Shown here one piece after another: positions 44,670-53,840 of a DNA stretch of 64,000 nucleotides. The position numbers were made by a program, and so were the translations under genes. The notes below the pieces were generated by a model. That model ran no database searches. It worked only from the letters and a program-made list of their open reading frames with translations, and was not told the origin of the DNA. Source of the DNA: Phycisphaerae bacterium (GTDB lineage Bacteria; Planctomycetota; Phycisphaerae; Phycisphaerales; UBA1924). The stretch covers positions 62,001 through 126,000 of the forward strand of contig JAUILU010000001.1 in the NCBI GenBank assembly GCA_030432905.1. The letters run 5' to 3'. The number at the start of each line of letters is the position of its first letter. The first letter of the stretch is position 1.

Positions 44670-46561
44670 GCGTTGCCAGCCTGAAGAAGCCACTTCTTGT
44701 TGTCACCGAGCGAGTCGATGCCGTGACGGATCGAAAGGGCGGCCGCGATCAGCCCCATGAACGACGGCTGCGGGCGCAGCGGCCTGCTGGTCAATTCGGG
44801 GTGGTACTGCATCCCGATGAAGTACGGGTGCACCGGCCGATCGTCGCCTTCCGGGCGTTGGTTGGGGAGCTCGAGGATCTGCATGATCTCGTGTTCAGGG
44901 TGCTTACCGCTGAACACGAGGCCCGCGTCGGTGAGCTGCTTGATGAACTTCGGCTCGACCTCGTAGCGGTGCCTGAAGCGTTCGCGGACGCTTGTTCCGC
45001 CATAGAGATGCGAAGCGAGCGTACCGGGTTCGATAGCGACGTCCTGAGCGCCGAGCCTCATCGAACCGCCGAGCCCCTCGATCTTTTTCTGGTCGGGGAG
45101 CTCGCTGATCACTGCGATGCCGTTGGGTGAGAACTCGCTGCTGCTCGCCTCGGCCAGTCCGAGCACGTTGCGTGCGTACTCGATGACAGCGACCTGGAAT
45201 CCGAGACAGATGCCGAGGTACGGCACCCCAGCTTCCCTGCAGTATCGCACGCATTCAATCTTGCCTTCGACGCCACGCAAGCCGAACCCGCCGGGCACGA
45301 TCACGCCGTCAAGATCCTGAAGCGCGCGTCTTGCCAATTCTGGACCGGTGATCTCAGACGTTTCAAGCCAGTGTTGTTCTATTTCAGCGTCGAGGTGTGA
45401 GCCGCAGTGCTCGAGCGATTTGTCGATTGACGCGTACGCGTCGCGGACCTCGGTGTACTTGCCGAGGATGCCGATCGAGAGCGGCTTGCGGTTCGTCTTG
45501 GTCAGACCGATGATGAACCGGTTCCAGTCCTTGCGAGCGTTGTCCTCGTGGGCCTGATTCACACGCGGGTGCAGATCGAGCTGCGACAGGATCTCGCGGT
45601 CGATGCCCTCGGCGCGGAGTTCGTCCGGGATCGTGTAGATGCTCGGGCGGTCGTGCATGCTGATGACGCGATTCATCGGCACGTTCGTGAACATCGCGAT
45701 CTTCTGACGCACCACCTCGGAAACCTGGTTGCCCGCGCGGCACGCGATGATGTGCGGCTGGATGCCTGTTTCCATCAGGCGTTTGATGCCGAGCTGGGCC
45801 GCCTTTGATTTCTGCTCGCCGAGCGCTTTGGGCTCGATGACGTATGTCAGTGCTACGAAGCAGGTCGATTCCGGGCCTTCCTCGAACGCGAGTTCGCGGA
45901 GTGCCTCGATGTAGAAGCCGTTCTCGTAGTCGCCCGCGGTGCCGCCGACTTCGACAAAGACGACATCAACGGGTTTGCCGTCGTCGCCTGTGAGGGCGAG
46001 CTCGCGGAGGCTTCGTTTCACTTCACCCGTCACGTGCGGGATCATCTGGACATCGCGGCCCAGATAGCTCCCCCGCCGTTCGCGAAGCAAGATTTCGGAG
46101 AAGAGTTTGCCGGAGGTCTTGTAGTTCTGGTGCGTCATGTTCTGATCGAGCACGCGTTCGTAGGTGCCCAGATCCATGTCGCACTCGGTGCCGTCGTCGA
46201 GGACGAAGACCTCGCCGTGGCGGTACGGGTTCAGTGTGCCGGCGTCGATGTTGAGGTAGCCCTCAAGTTTAATCGGCGCGACTTTGAGTCCCTTGTCCTT
46301 GAGCACCTTGGCGACGCTCGAAGAGAAGATGCCCTTGCCGAGCCCGCTCATCACGGTGCCGATGACGACGACGTACTTAGTTCTGCCCTTGACGTATCCC
46401 TTTGGGATGGGCGAGTAGAACTCGGTCGAAACCGATTCGTCCGCGGTGGACGCGAGCGACGGTTTGTCGGGCTGCGTCGGTTTCGATTCTGAGTTTCGTC
46501 GGGTTGGCTCGGACGCTAGAACGCGGAGATCGGGGATCGAATCGCCTCGAAGTGTGGGCAT
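44657..46561 (-). CDS. pyrG: CTP synthase with long N-terminal extension
   Basis: Makes CTP from UTP, glutamine and ATP. The synthase domain begins at about residue 62 with TKYVVVIGTVMSGLGKG, then SSSVAKVLKDKGLKV. The glutaminase domain has GICLGFQ with the nucleophile Cys and a terminal YHPELTSRP. At 634 aa it is about 85 longer than usual, mostly because of 60 Ser/Thr/Pro-rich N-terminal residues without a family counterpart; no better internal start is visible. Followed by kdsB as in many Gram-negatives. Confidence 0.93.
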   Translation of the reverse strand: MPTLRGDSIPDLRVLASEPTRRNSESKPTQPDKPSLASTADESVSTEFYSPIPKGYVKGRTKYVVVIGTVMSGLGKGIFSSSVAKVLKDKGLKVAPIKLEGYLNIDAGTLNPYRHGEVFVLDDGTECDMDLGTYERVLDQNMTHQNYKTSGKLFSEILLRERRGSYLGRDVQMIPHVTGEVKRSLRELALTGDDGKPVDVVFVEVGGTAGDYENGFYIEALRELAFEEGPESTCFVALTYVIEPKALGEQKSKAAQLGIKRLMETGIQPHIIACRAGNQVSEVVRQKIAMFTNVPMNRVISMHDRPSIYTIPDELRAEGIDREILSQLDLHPRVNQAHEDNARKDWNRFIIGLTKTNRKPLSIGILGKYTEVRDAYASIDKSLEHCGSHLDAEIEQHWLETSEITGPELARRALQDLDGVIVPGGFGLRGVEGKIECVRYCREAGVPYLGICLGFQVAVIEYARNVLGLAEASSSEFSPNGIAVISELPDQKKIEGLGGSMRLGAQDVAIEPGTLASHLYGGTSVRERFRHRYEVEPKFIKQLTDAGLVFSGKHPEHEIMQILELPNQRPEGDDRPVHPYFIGMQYHPELTSRPLRPQPSFMGLIAAALSIRHGIDSLGDNKKWLLQAGNAQHA

Positions 46562-46573
46562 GGTCAGAGTGTA

Positions 46574-47341
46574 TCACGCATTTGTGCCGCCAGCGCGGCT
46601 GAGCCACTGTTGAACGAACGCTTCGTATTGTTCTTTGGTGTCGATTCCGACATGCGACGCGGTTACCGGAGCAACGGCGATCGAGTAGCCGTGTTCGAGG
46701 AAGCGGAGTTGCTCGAGCTTCTCGGCCTGTTCGAGCCTCGTCTCCGAGAGCGAACCCACAACATCGAGGAACGATCTGCGGTAGGCATAAAGCCCGATGT
46801 GCTTGTAGTACCTCGGCGTTGTGCCGCGTCCGAACGGGATCGCTGCGCGAGAGAAGTACAACGCCTCGCCCGCTTCATTACAAACTACCTTGACGATGTT
46901 CGGGTTGGCCGGGTCTTCGTTGTCACCGAAACGTGCAGCGACGGTTGCCACGGGCGTCCCGCGCTCGGCGAGCGCATAGACCGCGGCGTCGATCGTGTCG
47001 GCCTCGATCTCGGGCTCGTCGCCCTGCACATTGACGATCAGCGTCGATTCATCGATGCCGAGGGTCGCGGCGGCCTCGGCGACCCGGCTTGTACCGTTGG
47101 GATGAGCTGGGTCAGTCAGCACGACCTCGACGCCGAAGCCGGCGGCTGCCTTAGCTATCTCATCGCAGTCTGCGGCTATCACAACCCGTTCGACGGTCTT
47201 CGCCCGGGAAGCCGCCTCGGCGACGTGCACAATCATGGGTTTACCGGTGTCTGCGGCGAGGACCTTCCGAGGGAAGCGTTCCGAGGCCAGACGGGCCGGG
47301 ATGATCGCGACCGCGCTGACACCCTTCGCCGATGTCATCAC
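46574..47341 (-). CDS. kdsB: 3-deoxy-manno-octulosonate cytidylyltransferase
   Basis: Activates Kdo as CMP-Kdo for lipopolysaccharide. 255 aa. VAIIPARLASERFPRKVLA is the nucleotide-binding loop; also TDPAHPNGTSRVAEAA, VNVQGDEPEI and YYKHIGLYAYRRSFL. It lies directly before pyrG, which supplies CTP, and overlaps the TPR protein gene by 4 bases. Confidence 0.95.
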   Translation of the reverse strand: MMTSAKGVSAVAIIPARLASERFPRKVLAADTGKPMIVHVAEAASRAKTVERVVIAADCDEIAKAAAGFGVEVVLTDPAHPNGTSRVAEAAATLGIDESTLIVNVQGDEPEIEADTIDAAVYALAERGTPVATVAARFGDNEDPANPNIVKVVCNEAGEALYFSRAAIPFGRGTTPRYYKHIGLYAYRRSFLDVVGSLSETRLEQAEKLEQLRFLEHGYSIAVAPVTASHVGIDTKEQYEAFVQQWLSRAGGTNA

Positions 47342-48807
47342 GCGCTCCGCAGCTTGGAGACCAGAGCCTTGGCCTTGACGTACTGGTCCTGGATGTCCAT
47401 GTAGTCAAACCGAGACATCGCGATGCCTGAAGCAATCTTCTCGGCTTCAGTTGCGGTTGATAGATCTGCGTCAGTCTCGGCCTTCGCCATGAGCATGGTC
47501 ATTAGCGAGTAGCGGAGCTTGTACCCGAGGTCGTCGTTCTCGTCTGAATGTGTCGAGAGCGCTTGCTTGAGTGTGTCTATTGCCGGGTCAGTCAGGCCGA
47601 TTTTGCCGAACGATTCGCCGAGCATCGCGAGCGAACTAGCCTTGTAGCGGTTCTCAGACTGCGACTTCTGAAAAAGCGGGATCGCTTCCTGGTACATCCC
47701 GGCGTTGAAGTAGAGCTTGCCCAATTCGAACTTGGGTTCGTTGTCTGTCGGGAAGGCCTCGATGCGCCACTTCTGAAGTTCAACACGCTTTGCAAGGTAT
47801 TTCTTCTCGGCCTTTGGAAGAAGCTCAACCATTTCTTTCTGACCGGCTTCAGCCTTGGTTCGTATCTCGCCGACCTGACGGCGCATCACGCGGAGTTCTA
47901 TCTCAAGTGCTTGCTGCTTAAATGAGAGTTGCCCTGTGACTTCGTGTGCCTTGAGTGCGACCTTGTAAGCGAGCTTCTCGTCGGCTGGCTTGCCTCGCTC
48001 CATAAGGCGTTTGATGTACGTCTTGTTCGCCGGGATATCTTCGGGGCGAGAATCGAAGTCCTCTTTGGCCGCGATGATGAGGCGGTCTTTGACGTCATCG
48101 GTCTTGGTGATGCGGTCGGCGTCATCGAGCATCTTCTGCTTGTCGGCGTCGCGGACGTTGCTGCGGAAGCCGTCGCTGCCGTCGAAGCCGCCCTTGCCGA
48201 TCGTTGCCTGCGCCGCGAGGTTGCGGACACGAGAATCGAGCGCGTTGTCGCTCGGGTCGAGCCTGACAGCGGCCTCGCCTGCACGCACCGCGAGGTCGAA
48301 TGCCTCGGCGTTCTCCATCGCCTTCATCAGGCGGACGAGCGAGTCCTTCTTGACCTTTGGGTCGGCGAGCGTCAGGCGGAGTGCCTGCTCACCGATGTAG
48401 TACGCGGGCTCGGTCAGCTCGAGTTCGCCCGCGGAGACCGCGGCCTTGACCGCGAGACCTGCACTGTTTGGCTTGGTGCCCCACGCGAGCAACGCGCTGG
48501 TGTACTTGAACACGCTGCCTTTGCCGTTGACGGCCTTCTGTGTCTCTTTGCTCGGGCCCTTTGACTTGGGCTGGTTGGCGTGCGCGATCGCGGCGTCCAT
48601 GAAGCCCTCAAGGGCGTCCATGCTTGTCGGATCAAACTCGAGGCCTCGGAGCCAGCAGTTCATCGCGTAGTCGTAGTTGCCGGTCTCCTGGACGGTCTTG
48701 GCTTGGGTGAACCAAGCTTTGGCCTTGGGAGGGTTAATCTCGAAGTCCCGAGACTCGCCGTCTGTGGGGCCTTCGTCGCCGTCTTTGTTTTTCCCGAAAA
48801 TCGCCAA
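47338..48807 (-). CDS. TPR-containing hypothetical protein
   Basis: About 489 aa from the TTG at 48807, chosen because GGAG lies 7 bases upstream and the longer frame (to 48906) would run into def. Helical repeats of tetratricopeptide type occur at about residues 30-100 (AKAWFTQAKTVQETGNYDYAMNCWLRGLEFDPTS) and near the C-terminus (FELGKLYFNAGMYQEAIPLF). A long charged coiled coil lies between (KTDDVKDRLIIAAKEDF). Probably a scaffold protein; function unknown. Overlaps kdsB by 4 bases. Confidence 0.7.
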   Translation of the reverse strand: MAIFGKNKDGDEGPTDGESRDFEINPPKAKAWFTQAKTVQETGNYDYAMNCWLRGLEFDPTSMDALEGFMDAAIAHANQPKSKGPSKETQKAVNGKGSVFKYTSALLAWGTKPNSAGLAVKAAVSAGELELTEPAYYIGEQALRLTLADPKVKKDSLVRLMKAMENAEAFDLAVRAGEAAVRLDPSDNALDSRVRNLAAQATIGKGGFDGSDGFRSNVRDADKQKMLDDADRITKTDDVKDRLIIAAKEDFDSRPEDIPANKTYIKRLMERGKPADEKLAYKVALKAHEVTGQLSFKQQALEIELRVMRRQVGEIRTKAEAGQKEMVELLPKAEKKYLAKRVELQKWRIEAFPTDNEPKFELGKLYFNAGMYQEAIPLFQKSQSENRYKASSLAMLGESFGKIGLTDPAIDTLKQALSTHSDENDDLGYKLRYSLMTMLMAKAETDADLSTATEAEKIASGIAMSRFDYMDIQDQYVKAKALVSKLRSA

Positions 48808-48899
48808 CCCGATACTCCGCCAAACAAATAAGCCCGGACCCGCCCGGACAGAGAGCAGTCTAGTCCACTTTTTGCGCCCGTGAGCCCCTAGCATCGGGC

Positions 48900-49451
48900 G
48901 TGACACCCAGCTCAGACCAGCTCAATCTCGTTTTGTACCCCGATCCGGTCCTGCGTGCCAAGACCGAACCCGTGACCGAGTTCGGCGAAAGCCTCAGGGC
49001 CAAGGCAGATCGCATGATCGAGATCATGCGGGCCGAGGACGGCATCGGGCTGGCGGCCCCGCAAGCCGGTCTGACTATCCGGATGTTTGTTTGCGATGTT
49101 CCAAAGCACCCGGACGACCCGGCTGAGCTCGACGGCGTCGCGCTGGCAACCGACGGGCCGATCGTGTGCGTGAACCCGGTGTTCATCCAGCACTCAGAGG
49201 TCAAGACCTCGCTGGAAGAGGGCTGCCTGAGCCTGCCCGACATCCGGGGCGACGTCATCAGACCCGAGATCGTCACGATGAAGGCCCAGGGCCTTGACGG
49301 CAAGGAGTTCACCATCCAAGCCGGCGGCCTGCTCGCCAAGTGTCTCCAGCACGAGTTCGACCATCTGGAGGGCAAGCTCATCATCGACAAGATGTCGCAG
49401 ATGAGTCGGCTCAAGAACCGCACGAAACTACGCAAACTCAAAGCGCGATAA
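48900..49451 (+). CDS. def: Peptide deformylase
   Basis: Removes the formyl group from nascent Met. 183 aa with all three motifs: GIGLAAPQAG, EEGCLSLPD and QHEFDHLEG, which provide the metal ligands Cys, His, His and catalytic Glu. GTG start. fmt follows 10 bases later; together they make and remove the formyl mark. Confidence 0.96.
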   Translation: MTPSSDQLNLVLYPDPVLRAKTEPVTEFGESLRAKADRMIEIMRAEDGIGLAAPQAGLTIRMFVCDVPKHPDDPAELDGVALATDGPIVCVNPVFIQHSEVKTSLEEGCLSLPDIRGDVIRPEIVTMKAQGLDGKEFTIQAGGLLAKCLQHEFDHLEGKLIIDKMSQMSRLKNRTKLRKLKAR

Positions 49452-49461
49452 GAGGGGCCCG

Positions 49462-50385
49462 ATGAAGATCGCTTTCTTTGGTTCCGGCGCTTTCGGCATC
49501 ACATCACTGAAGCGGCTTGTCAGTGAGCACGAGGTCCAGGCCGTCGTGACCCAGCCCGACAGACCAGTCGGAAGGGGCAAGGTCCTGACCCCCACGCCGA
49601 TCGGTCAGGCGATTCAGGAGCTGGACGCGTCGATCACGGTCTACAAGCCCGAGCGGATCAACCAAGCCGAGATTCGCGACGAGATCCGGGCGATTGATGC
49701 CGACGCGTGGGTGGTGATCGCCTACGGCCAGAAGCTCGGCCAGAAACTGCTCGCGGATAAGTTCGCGATCAATCTGCACGCGTCGCTCCTGCCCCGCTGG
49801 CGTGGGGCCGCCCCGATCAACGCGGCGATCGTTGCGGGTGATGCTGTGACCGGTGCGTGCGTGATTACGCTGGTCGATGAGATGGACGCGGGCGATGTGC
49901 TCGCCAGTTCGAGCCGAGATATCGAGCCAGCGCACACCGCCGGCGAGCTCCACGACCTGCTTTCCGATGATGGCGTTGCCCCGCTCTTCGAGGCTTTGGG
50001 CAAGTACGAAGCAGGCTCGTTGGCACCGATCGTTCAAGATCCATCGCTCGTGACACTCGCACCCAAGCTCTCGAAGCAGGACGCGGTCATCGACTTTGGA
50101 TGGGGCGCGGCGAGGTGCCGAAACCTGATTCACGGCTACAACCCGTGGCCCTCGGTCACAGTCACGCTCGATGGTCTCAACCTCAAGTTGCACAGAGCCG
50201 AGTCGATCGACCAAGAGGACATCAGCACTCCCGGCACTATCGTCGACTCAGAGCATGGTGTGGTTTCCTGCGGCAAGGGCTGCTTGCGATTGATCGAGGT
50301 CCAGCCAGCCGGCAAAAAGCCGATGTCGTGGGCGGACTTTGCGAGGGGCCGAGCCGTGCGGTCTGGTATGGTGCTGACGCCATGA
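49462..50385 (+). CDS. fmt: Methionyl-tRNA formyltransferase
   Basis: Formylates initiator Met-tRNA with 10-formyl-THF. 307 aa. The N-terminal Rossmann domain has FFGSGAFGI; the catalytic Asn-His-Asp set is in INLHASLLPRWRGAAPI and VDEMDAGDVL. A shorter C-terminal OB-like domain follows (WPSVTVTLDG). Its stop overlaps the ATG of the next gene. Confidence 0.95.
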   Translation: MKIAFFGSGAFGITSLKRLVSEHEVQAVVTQPDRPVGRGKVLTPTPIGQAIQELDASITVYKPERINQAEIRDEIRAIDADAWVVIAYGQKLGQKLLADKFAINLHASLLPRWRGAAPINAAIVAGDAVTGACVITLVDEMDAGDVLASSSRDIEPAHTAGELHDLLSDDGVAPLFEALGKYEAGSLAPIVQDPSLVTLAPKLSKQDAVIDFGWGAARCRNLIHGYNPWPSVTVTLDGLNLKLHRAESIDQEDISTPGTIVDSEHGVVSCGKGCLRLIEVQPAGKKPMSWADFARGRAVRSGMVLTP

Positions 50386-50987
50386 TCGACCACGTGCAGC
50401 CAACCCTGTTCGATGAGATATTCGACCGGCAGGAGGCAGTCGCGGAATCGCTGGCAAGAACACCGAAATCCAGGCGTGATCGTCGAGAAACCATCGCGGG
50501 TCTGTCCGCCGTGAAGCGGTACGACGTGATGTATAAGACCATGCTCAAGGAGAACGGCGTCCGTGTCCGCAAGTGGCGTTCGTCATCGAGCGGTGTCGCC
50601 TGGCAACTCAAGTGGCACGACGGCACCACCAGCAGGCTCATCGAGTCGCCCAAGCCCAAAGGCCCGATGTCCGCGGCGATCTTTCTCCACGAGATCGGGC
50701 ACCACGCGATCGGGTTCGACACCTACAAGCCGAGGTGCCTCGAGGAGTACCACGCGTGGATGTACTCGCTGGTTGAGATGGAAAGCTGGGGAATCCAGAT
50801 AACCCAGGCAGTCCGCGACCGGGTGCATGACTCGCTGTACTACGCGGTGTCCAAGGCCAAACGTCGGGGGCTGCGTGTGCTCCCACCCGAATTGACGGTG
50901 TACGCCCGGCCAAGATCTAAAGATTCGAGCAAGATCGCCGAATCAGACTTCTCAAATCCACCACAGACTGATACCCTTCTGTCTTGA
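50382..50987 (+). CDS. HEXXH putative metallopeptidase-like protein
   Basis: 201 aa, no named family recognised. It contains HEIGHH at residues 103-108 and, 14 residues later, EEYHAW, giving a HExxH plus downstream Glu pattern like small gluzincin/IrrE-type peptidases. A basic N-terminus (TPKSRRDRRET) and a segment of alternating strands (VRVRKWRSSSSG, WQLKWHDGTTSRLI) precede it. The ATG overlaps the fmt stop (ATGA), so it belongs to the def-fmt operon. No signal peptide, so a cytoplasmic activity is likely if it is an enzyme. Confidence 0.65.
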   Translation: MIDHVQPTLFDEIFDRQEAVAESLARTPKSRRDRRETIAGLSAVKRYDVMYKTMLKENGVRVRKWRSSSSGVAWQLKWHDGTTSRLIESPKPKGPMSAAIFLHEIGHHAIGFDTYKPRCLEEYHAWMYSLVEMESWGIQITQAVRDRVHDSLYYAVSKAKRRGLRVLPPELTVYARPRSKDSSKIAESDFSNPPQTDTLLS

Positions 50988-51006
50988 TCGTGTGGGGATT
51001 CTTTCG

Positions 51007-51402
51007 ATGCGGACAATTCTTGTTCTACTGGTTGGTTTCTGGGTCGTCGTCGGCATGATTGTCACGCCGCTGGCCTATGTGATGGCTGTCGCGTGTGCGA
51101 TGCTGATCGGTACCGATTTGCTCATGCGGGTCCAGCAGTCGCGAACGAAGCGGCTCAACCGTCGGCTCGGCAGGTGGTGCAACCCTGTGCCGTTGCCCGT
51201 GTCGCGTGACAAGTCGGTGCGAGCCAAGGCACGCGCGGAGCGGTCGTACTCGCAGCCAGGTCGGCAGGCACAGATCAGGTTGGTCGAGAACAAGCCGACG
51301 CGAGGCGCTGTCCCCGGCCGCTCGGCCAGACCGGCGAGTGTCGCACCAGCTTCCTCGCAGAGGCGTGAGTCGAGCTCAAGACCACGAAGCAGCAAGAGCT
51401 GA
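51007..51402 (+). CDS. Small membrane protein with basic tail
   Basis: 131 aa from the ATG at 51007; an in-frame GTG at 50992 is possible. Two adjacent hydrophobic stretches (ILVLLVGFWVVVGMIVTPLA and VMAVACAMLIGTDLLM) are followed by a Ser/Arg-rich tail of about 80 residues. No recognised domain. It follows the HEXXH gene closely and may be its operon partner. Confidence 0.5.
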   Translation: MRTILVLLVGFWVVVGMIVTPLAYVMAVACAMLIGTDLLMRVQQSRTKRLNRRLGRWCNPVPLPVSRDKSVRAKARAERSYSQPGRQAQIRLVENKPTRGAVPGRSARPASVAPASSQRRESSSRPRSSKS

Positions 51403-51439
51403 ATCTGATGCTGGATTGTGCCGGGTGAATCGAAGAAAG

Positions 51440-51513
51440 CACCCCGGGCAGGACTCGAACCTGCAACCTGCGGATTAGAAGTCCGCTGCTCTATCCAGTT
51501 GAGCTACCAGGGC
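51440..51513 (-). tRNA. tRNA-Arg (anticodon TCT)
   Basis: A 74-base cloverleaf on the minus strand: acceptor GCCCTGG/CCGGGGT with G-U pairs, D stem GCTC/GAGC, anticodon stem GCGGA/TCCGC with loop CTTCTAA (TCT), T stem GCAGG/CCTGC. CCA is not encoded. It reads AGA codons. Confidence 0.92.
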
Positions 51514-51606
51514 GTCGCGGGGCAATCCTAGGGCGGCTCGAGCGCTTGGCAAGCATTGGGATCGGGCGATTCGGGAGCCCGCCGGAAGCACGCTCTAGAA
51601 TCGGTC

Positions 51607-52803
51607 ATGAGACGATTCATCCATGCAGTTGCGGTCTTCACGTGCTCGGTTGCCGGTGCTCAGAACGCCGCGATACGCGTCGCGACATTCAACGTCGAGG
51701 ATGTGCGGTCGAGCGACTTGGCCCGGGACGATCAGCCTCGCGTCAAAGCCATCGCGGAGATCATCCAGCGGATCAGGCCCAACGTCATCCTCATCAACGA
51801 GATTGCCTACGACCATCCGGGCGTGGACAGCGTCGCTGATGACGCAGTGCCGGGACAGAACGCGGTGAGGTTCGTCGAGAACTACGTCAACCGCGTGAGT
51901 TTCGAGGGCGCCGAACCGATTCGGTACAAGGCGTACATGTGGCCCAGCAACACGGGCATGCACTCGGGCTTCGATCTCGACAACGACGGCGAGGTGACGA
52001 GAAGCTATGACCAGCCGCCGGCATCGAACGCGAGCGGGAAGCCCTCGCCACAGACGCAGCTCGGCCGGGCGTACGGTGGCGACTCGTGGGGCTTCGGTAC
52101 GTTCCCCGGGCAGTACGCGATGGCGATCCTCGTTGACGAAAGATTGGCCGTGCTCGAAGACGACGTCCGCACATTCCGTCTCATGCCCTGGGACTACCTG
52201 CCAGCGCCGTTCGCTCCTATCGATCCAGAAACTGACGAGCCTTGGTACGACGCGGAGGAATGGTCCCGATTCCGTCTCAGCTCGAAGAGCCACTGGGATA
52301 TCCCGGTGCAGCTGCCAAATGGCACAGTCGTGCACATGCTCTGCAGCCACCCCACGCCGCCCGCGTTTGATGGGCCTGAGGAGCGCAATAAGAAACGCAA
52401 CCACGACGAGCTGCGGTTCTGGGGCGACTACCTCAGTCAGCGTGGCTACATCGTTGACGACAACAGCCAGACCGGCGGCCTGCCCCGCGGTGAGTACTTC
52501 GTCATTCTCGGAGATCTCAACGCGGACCCGGATGATCCCGCGTGGGAGCACAACGCGATCCGCGACCATATCCTGACGCACCCCCGCGTACTGAAAGACC
52601 CTGAGCCGAAATCGGATATCGAAATTGACGGTCTCGATGCGACCGACACCGCGACCTGGGGCAAGCGAGCGGACTATGTCCTGCCGAGCAAGCGCCTCGG
52701 CCTGATTCGAACGGGCGTGTGGAGGCCCACGCCCGAGAATCTCGGCGGATTCCCGAGCGATCATTTCCCGGTCTGGGCCGAGATCGAAGTACCGGCGCCG
52801 TGA
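51607..52803 (+). CDS. Exported endonuclease/exonuclease/phosphatase-family protein
   Basis: 398 aa. The ATG at 51607 starts a signal peptide (MRRFIHAVAVFTCSVAGAQ). An EEP domain follows: RVATFNVEDVRSSDL, NVILINEIA, the mid-chain His HMLCSHPTPPAF, VILGDLNADPDDP and the terminal FPSDHFPVWAEIE, together the full catalytic set. Probably a periplasmic or secreted nuclease/phosphodiesterase. It is a different type from the anchored EEP gene at 38738. Confidence 0.85.
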   Translation: MRRFIHAVAVFTCSVAGAQNAAIRVATFNVEDVRSSDLARDDQPRVKAIAEIIQRIRPNVILINEIAYDHPGVDSVADDAVPGQNAVRFVENYVNRVSFEGAEPIRYKAYMWPSNTGMHSGFDLDNDGEVTRSYDQPPASNASGKPSPQTQLGRAYGGDSWGFGTFPGQYAMAILVDERLAVLEDDVRTFRLMPWDYLPAPFAPIDPETDEPWYDAEEWSRFRLSSKSHWDIPVQLPNGTVVHMLCSHPTPPAFDGPEERNKKRNHDELRFWGDYLSQRGYIVDDNSQTGGLPRGEYFVILGDLNADPDDPAWEHNAIRDHILTHPRVLKDPEPKSDIEIDGLDATDTATWGKRADYVLPSKRLGLIRTGVWRPTPENLGGFPSDHFPVWAEIEVPAP

Positions 52804-52844
52804 TCGTGACTACAGTTGTGCGTCCAGTGTGACAAGGGTGTGCA

Positions 52845-53840
52845 TTGTCGAGAACTCTCACGAATCAAGCCGCGGTCAAGCTCCCCAGCGAGGGCGCGCG
52901 AGCAGCTCGTGAAGAGGCCAAACGCAGCACAGCAAGCCTCTTGATCGAATCAACCAAGCCCGGCATTACACGGATGGTCACGCTGTCATCGGTGGTCGGC
53001 TTTATTGTCTCGGCGTCGTATCACAGCCGGGATCTGGCGTCGCTGATCGTGCCGCTCATAGTCTGCGTGATCGGCACCGCGGTCGCTGCATCCGGCGCCA
53101 ACGCGATGAACCAATGGGTCGAGCGTTCGCGTGACGCGGTGATGAAACGCACCCGCAACCGCCCGCTGCCCTCGGGCGGGCTGACACCGAAGAGTGTGCT
53201 CGCTTTCTCTGCGTTGCTCTCGGTGCTCGGGCCGTTGATTCTGCTGGTCGCCGGGCACCCTGTCGCCGCTGCGATCACGTTTCTGACGGTCGTGTTGTAT
53301 GTTGCGGTGTACACGCCGATGAAGGCGATGAGCCCGAAATCGACGGTCGTGGGTGCGGTACCCGGGGCTTTGCCGATCCTGATCGGTTGGGCGGTCGCAT
53401 CGCCGAGCAGTTACGCAGATCTCGGCCAGTGGCCCGCGTGGTCGCTGTTCTTGCTGCTGTTCGCGTGGCAGATGCCCCACTTCCTCGCGATCGCTGTCAT
53501 GTACCGTGACGACTACGCAAGAGCCGGCTACCGAACGTTGCTCCAGACCGCCAAGTCTGATGTCGCTGTGCTCGTCGCGATTATTCTCTGGTCGGTGGTC
53601 ATGATCGCCGCCTCGATCGCGCCGCTCGTTGCCATGCCCAACCTCTTCGGTCTCGGTTACGGCATCACGGCGCTCGTGCTCGGTCTGTGGATGGCCTTCC
53701 TCGTCGGCAAGCTCGGCAAAAGGCTGGCGACCGACGGCGCTCGCGTGCTGTTCTTCGCCTCCATCATCTACCTCCCCGTGATCTTCATCGCGCTCGTGAT
53801 CGATGCGTGCATCGGCGGCAACGGACAGGGCATCTGGTGA
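52845..53840 (+). CDS. ctaB: Heme O synthase (protoheme IX farnesyltransferase)
   Basis: UbiA-family membrane enzyme adding farnesyl to heme b for cytochrome oxidase. 331 aa with about eight to nine helices. The first Asp-rich motif is in NAMNQWVERSRDAVMKRTRNR, the second around YRDDYARAGY. TTG start with AAGGGTG 4 bases upstream. Start of a four-gene operon with an ABC transporter and SCO1, a common planctomycete arrangement for oxidase assembly. Confidence 0.92.
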   Translation: MSRTLTNQAAVKLPSEGARAAREEAKRSTASLLIESTKPGITRMVTLSSVVGFIVSASYHSRDLASLIVPLIVCVIGTAVAASGANAMNQWVERSRDAVMKRTRNRPLPSGGLTPKSVLAFSALLSVLGPLILLVAGHPVAAAITFLTVVLYVAVYTPMKAMSPKSTVVGAVPGALPILIGWAVASPSSYADLGQWPAWSLFLLLFAWQMPHFLAIAVMYRDDYARAGYRTLLQTAKSDVAVLVAIILWSVVMIAASIAPLVAMPNLFGLGYGITALVLGLWMAFLVGKLGKRLATDGARVLFFASIIYLPVIFIALVIDACIGGNGQGIW

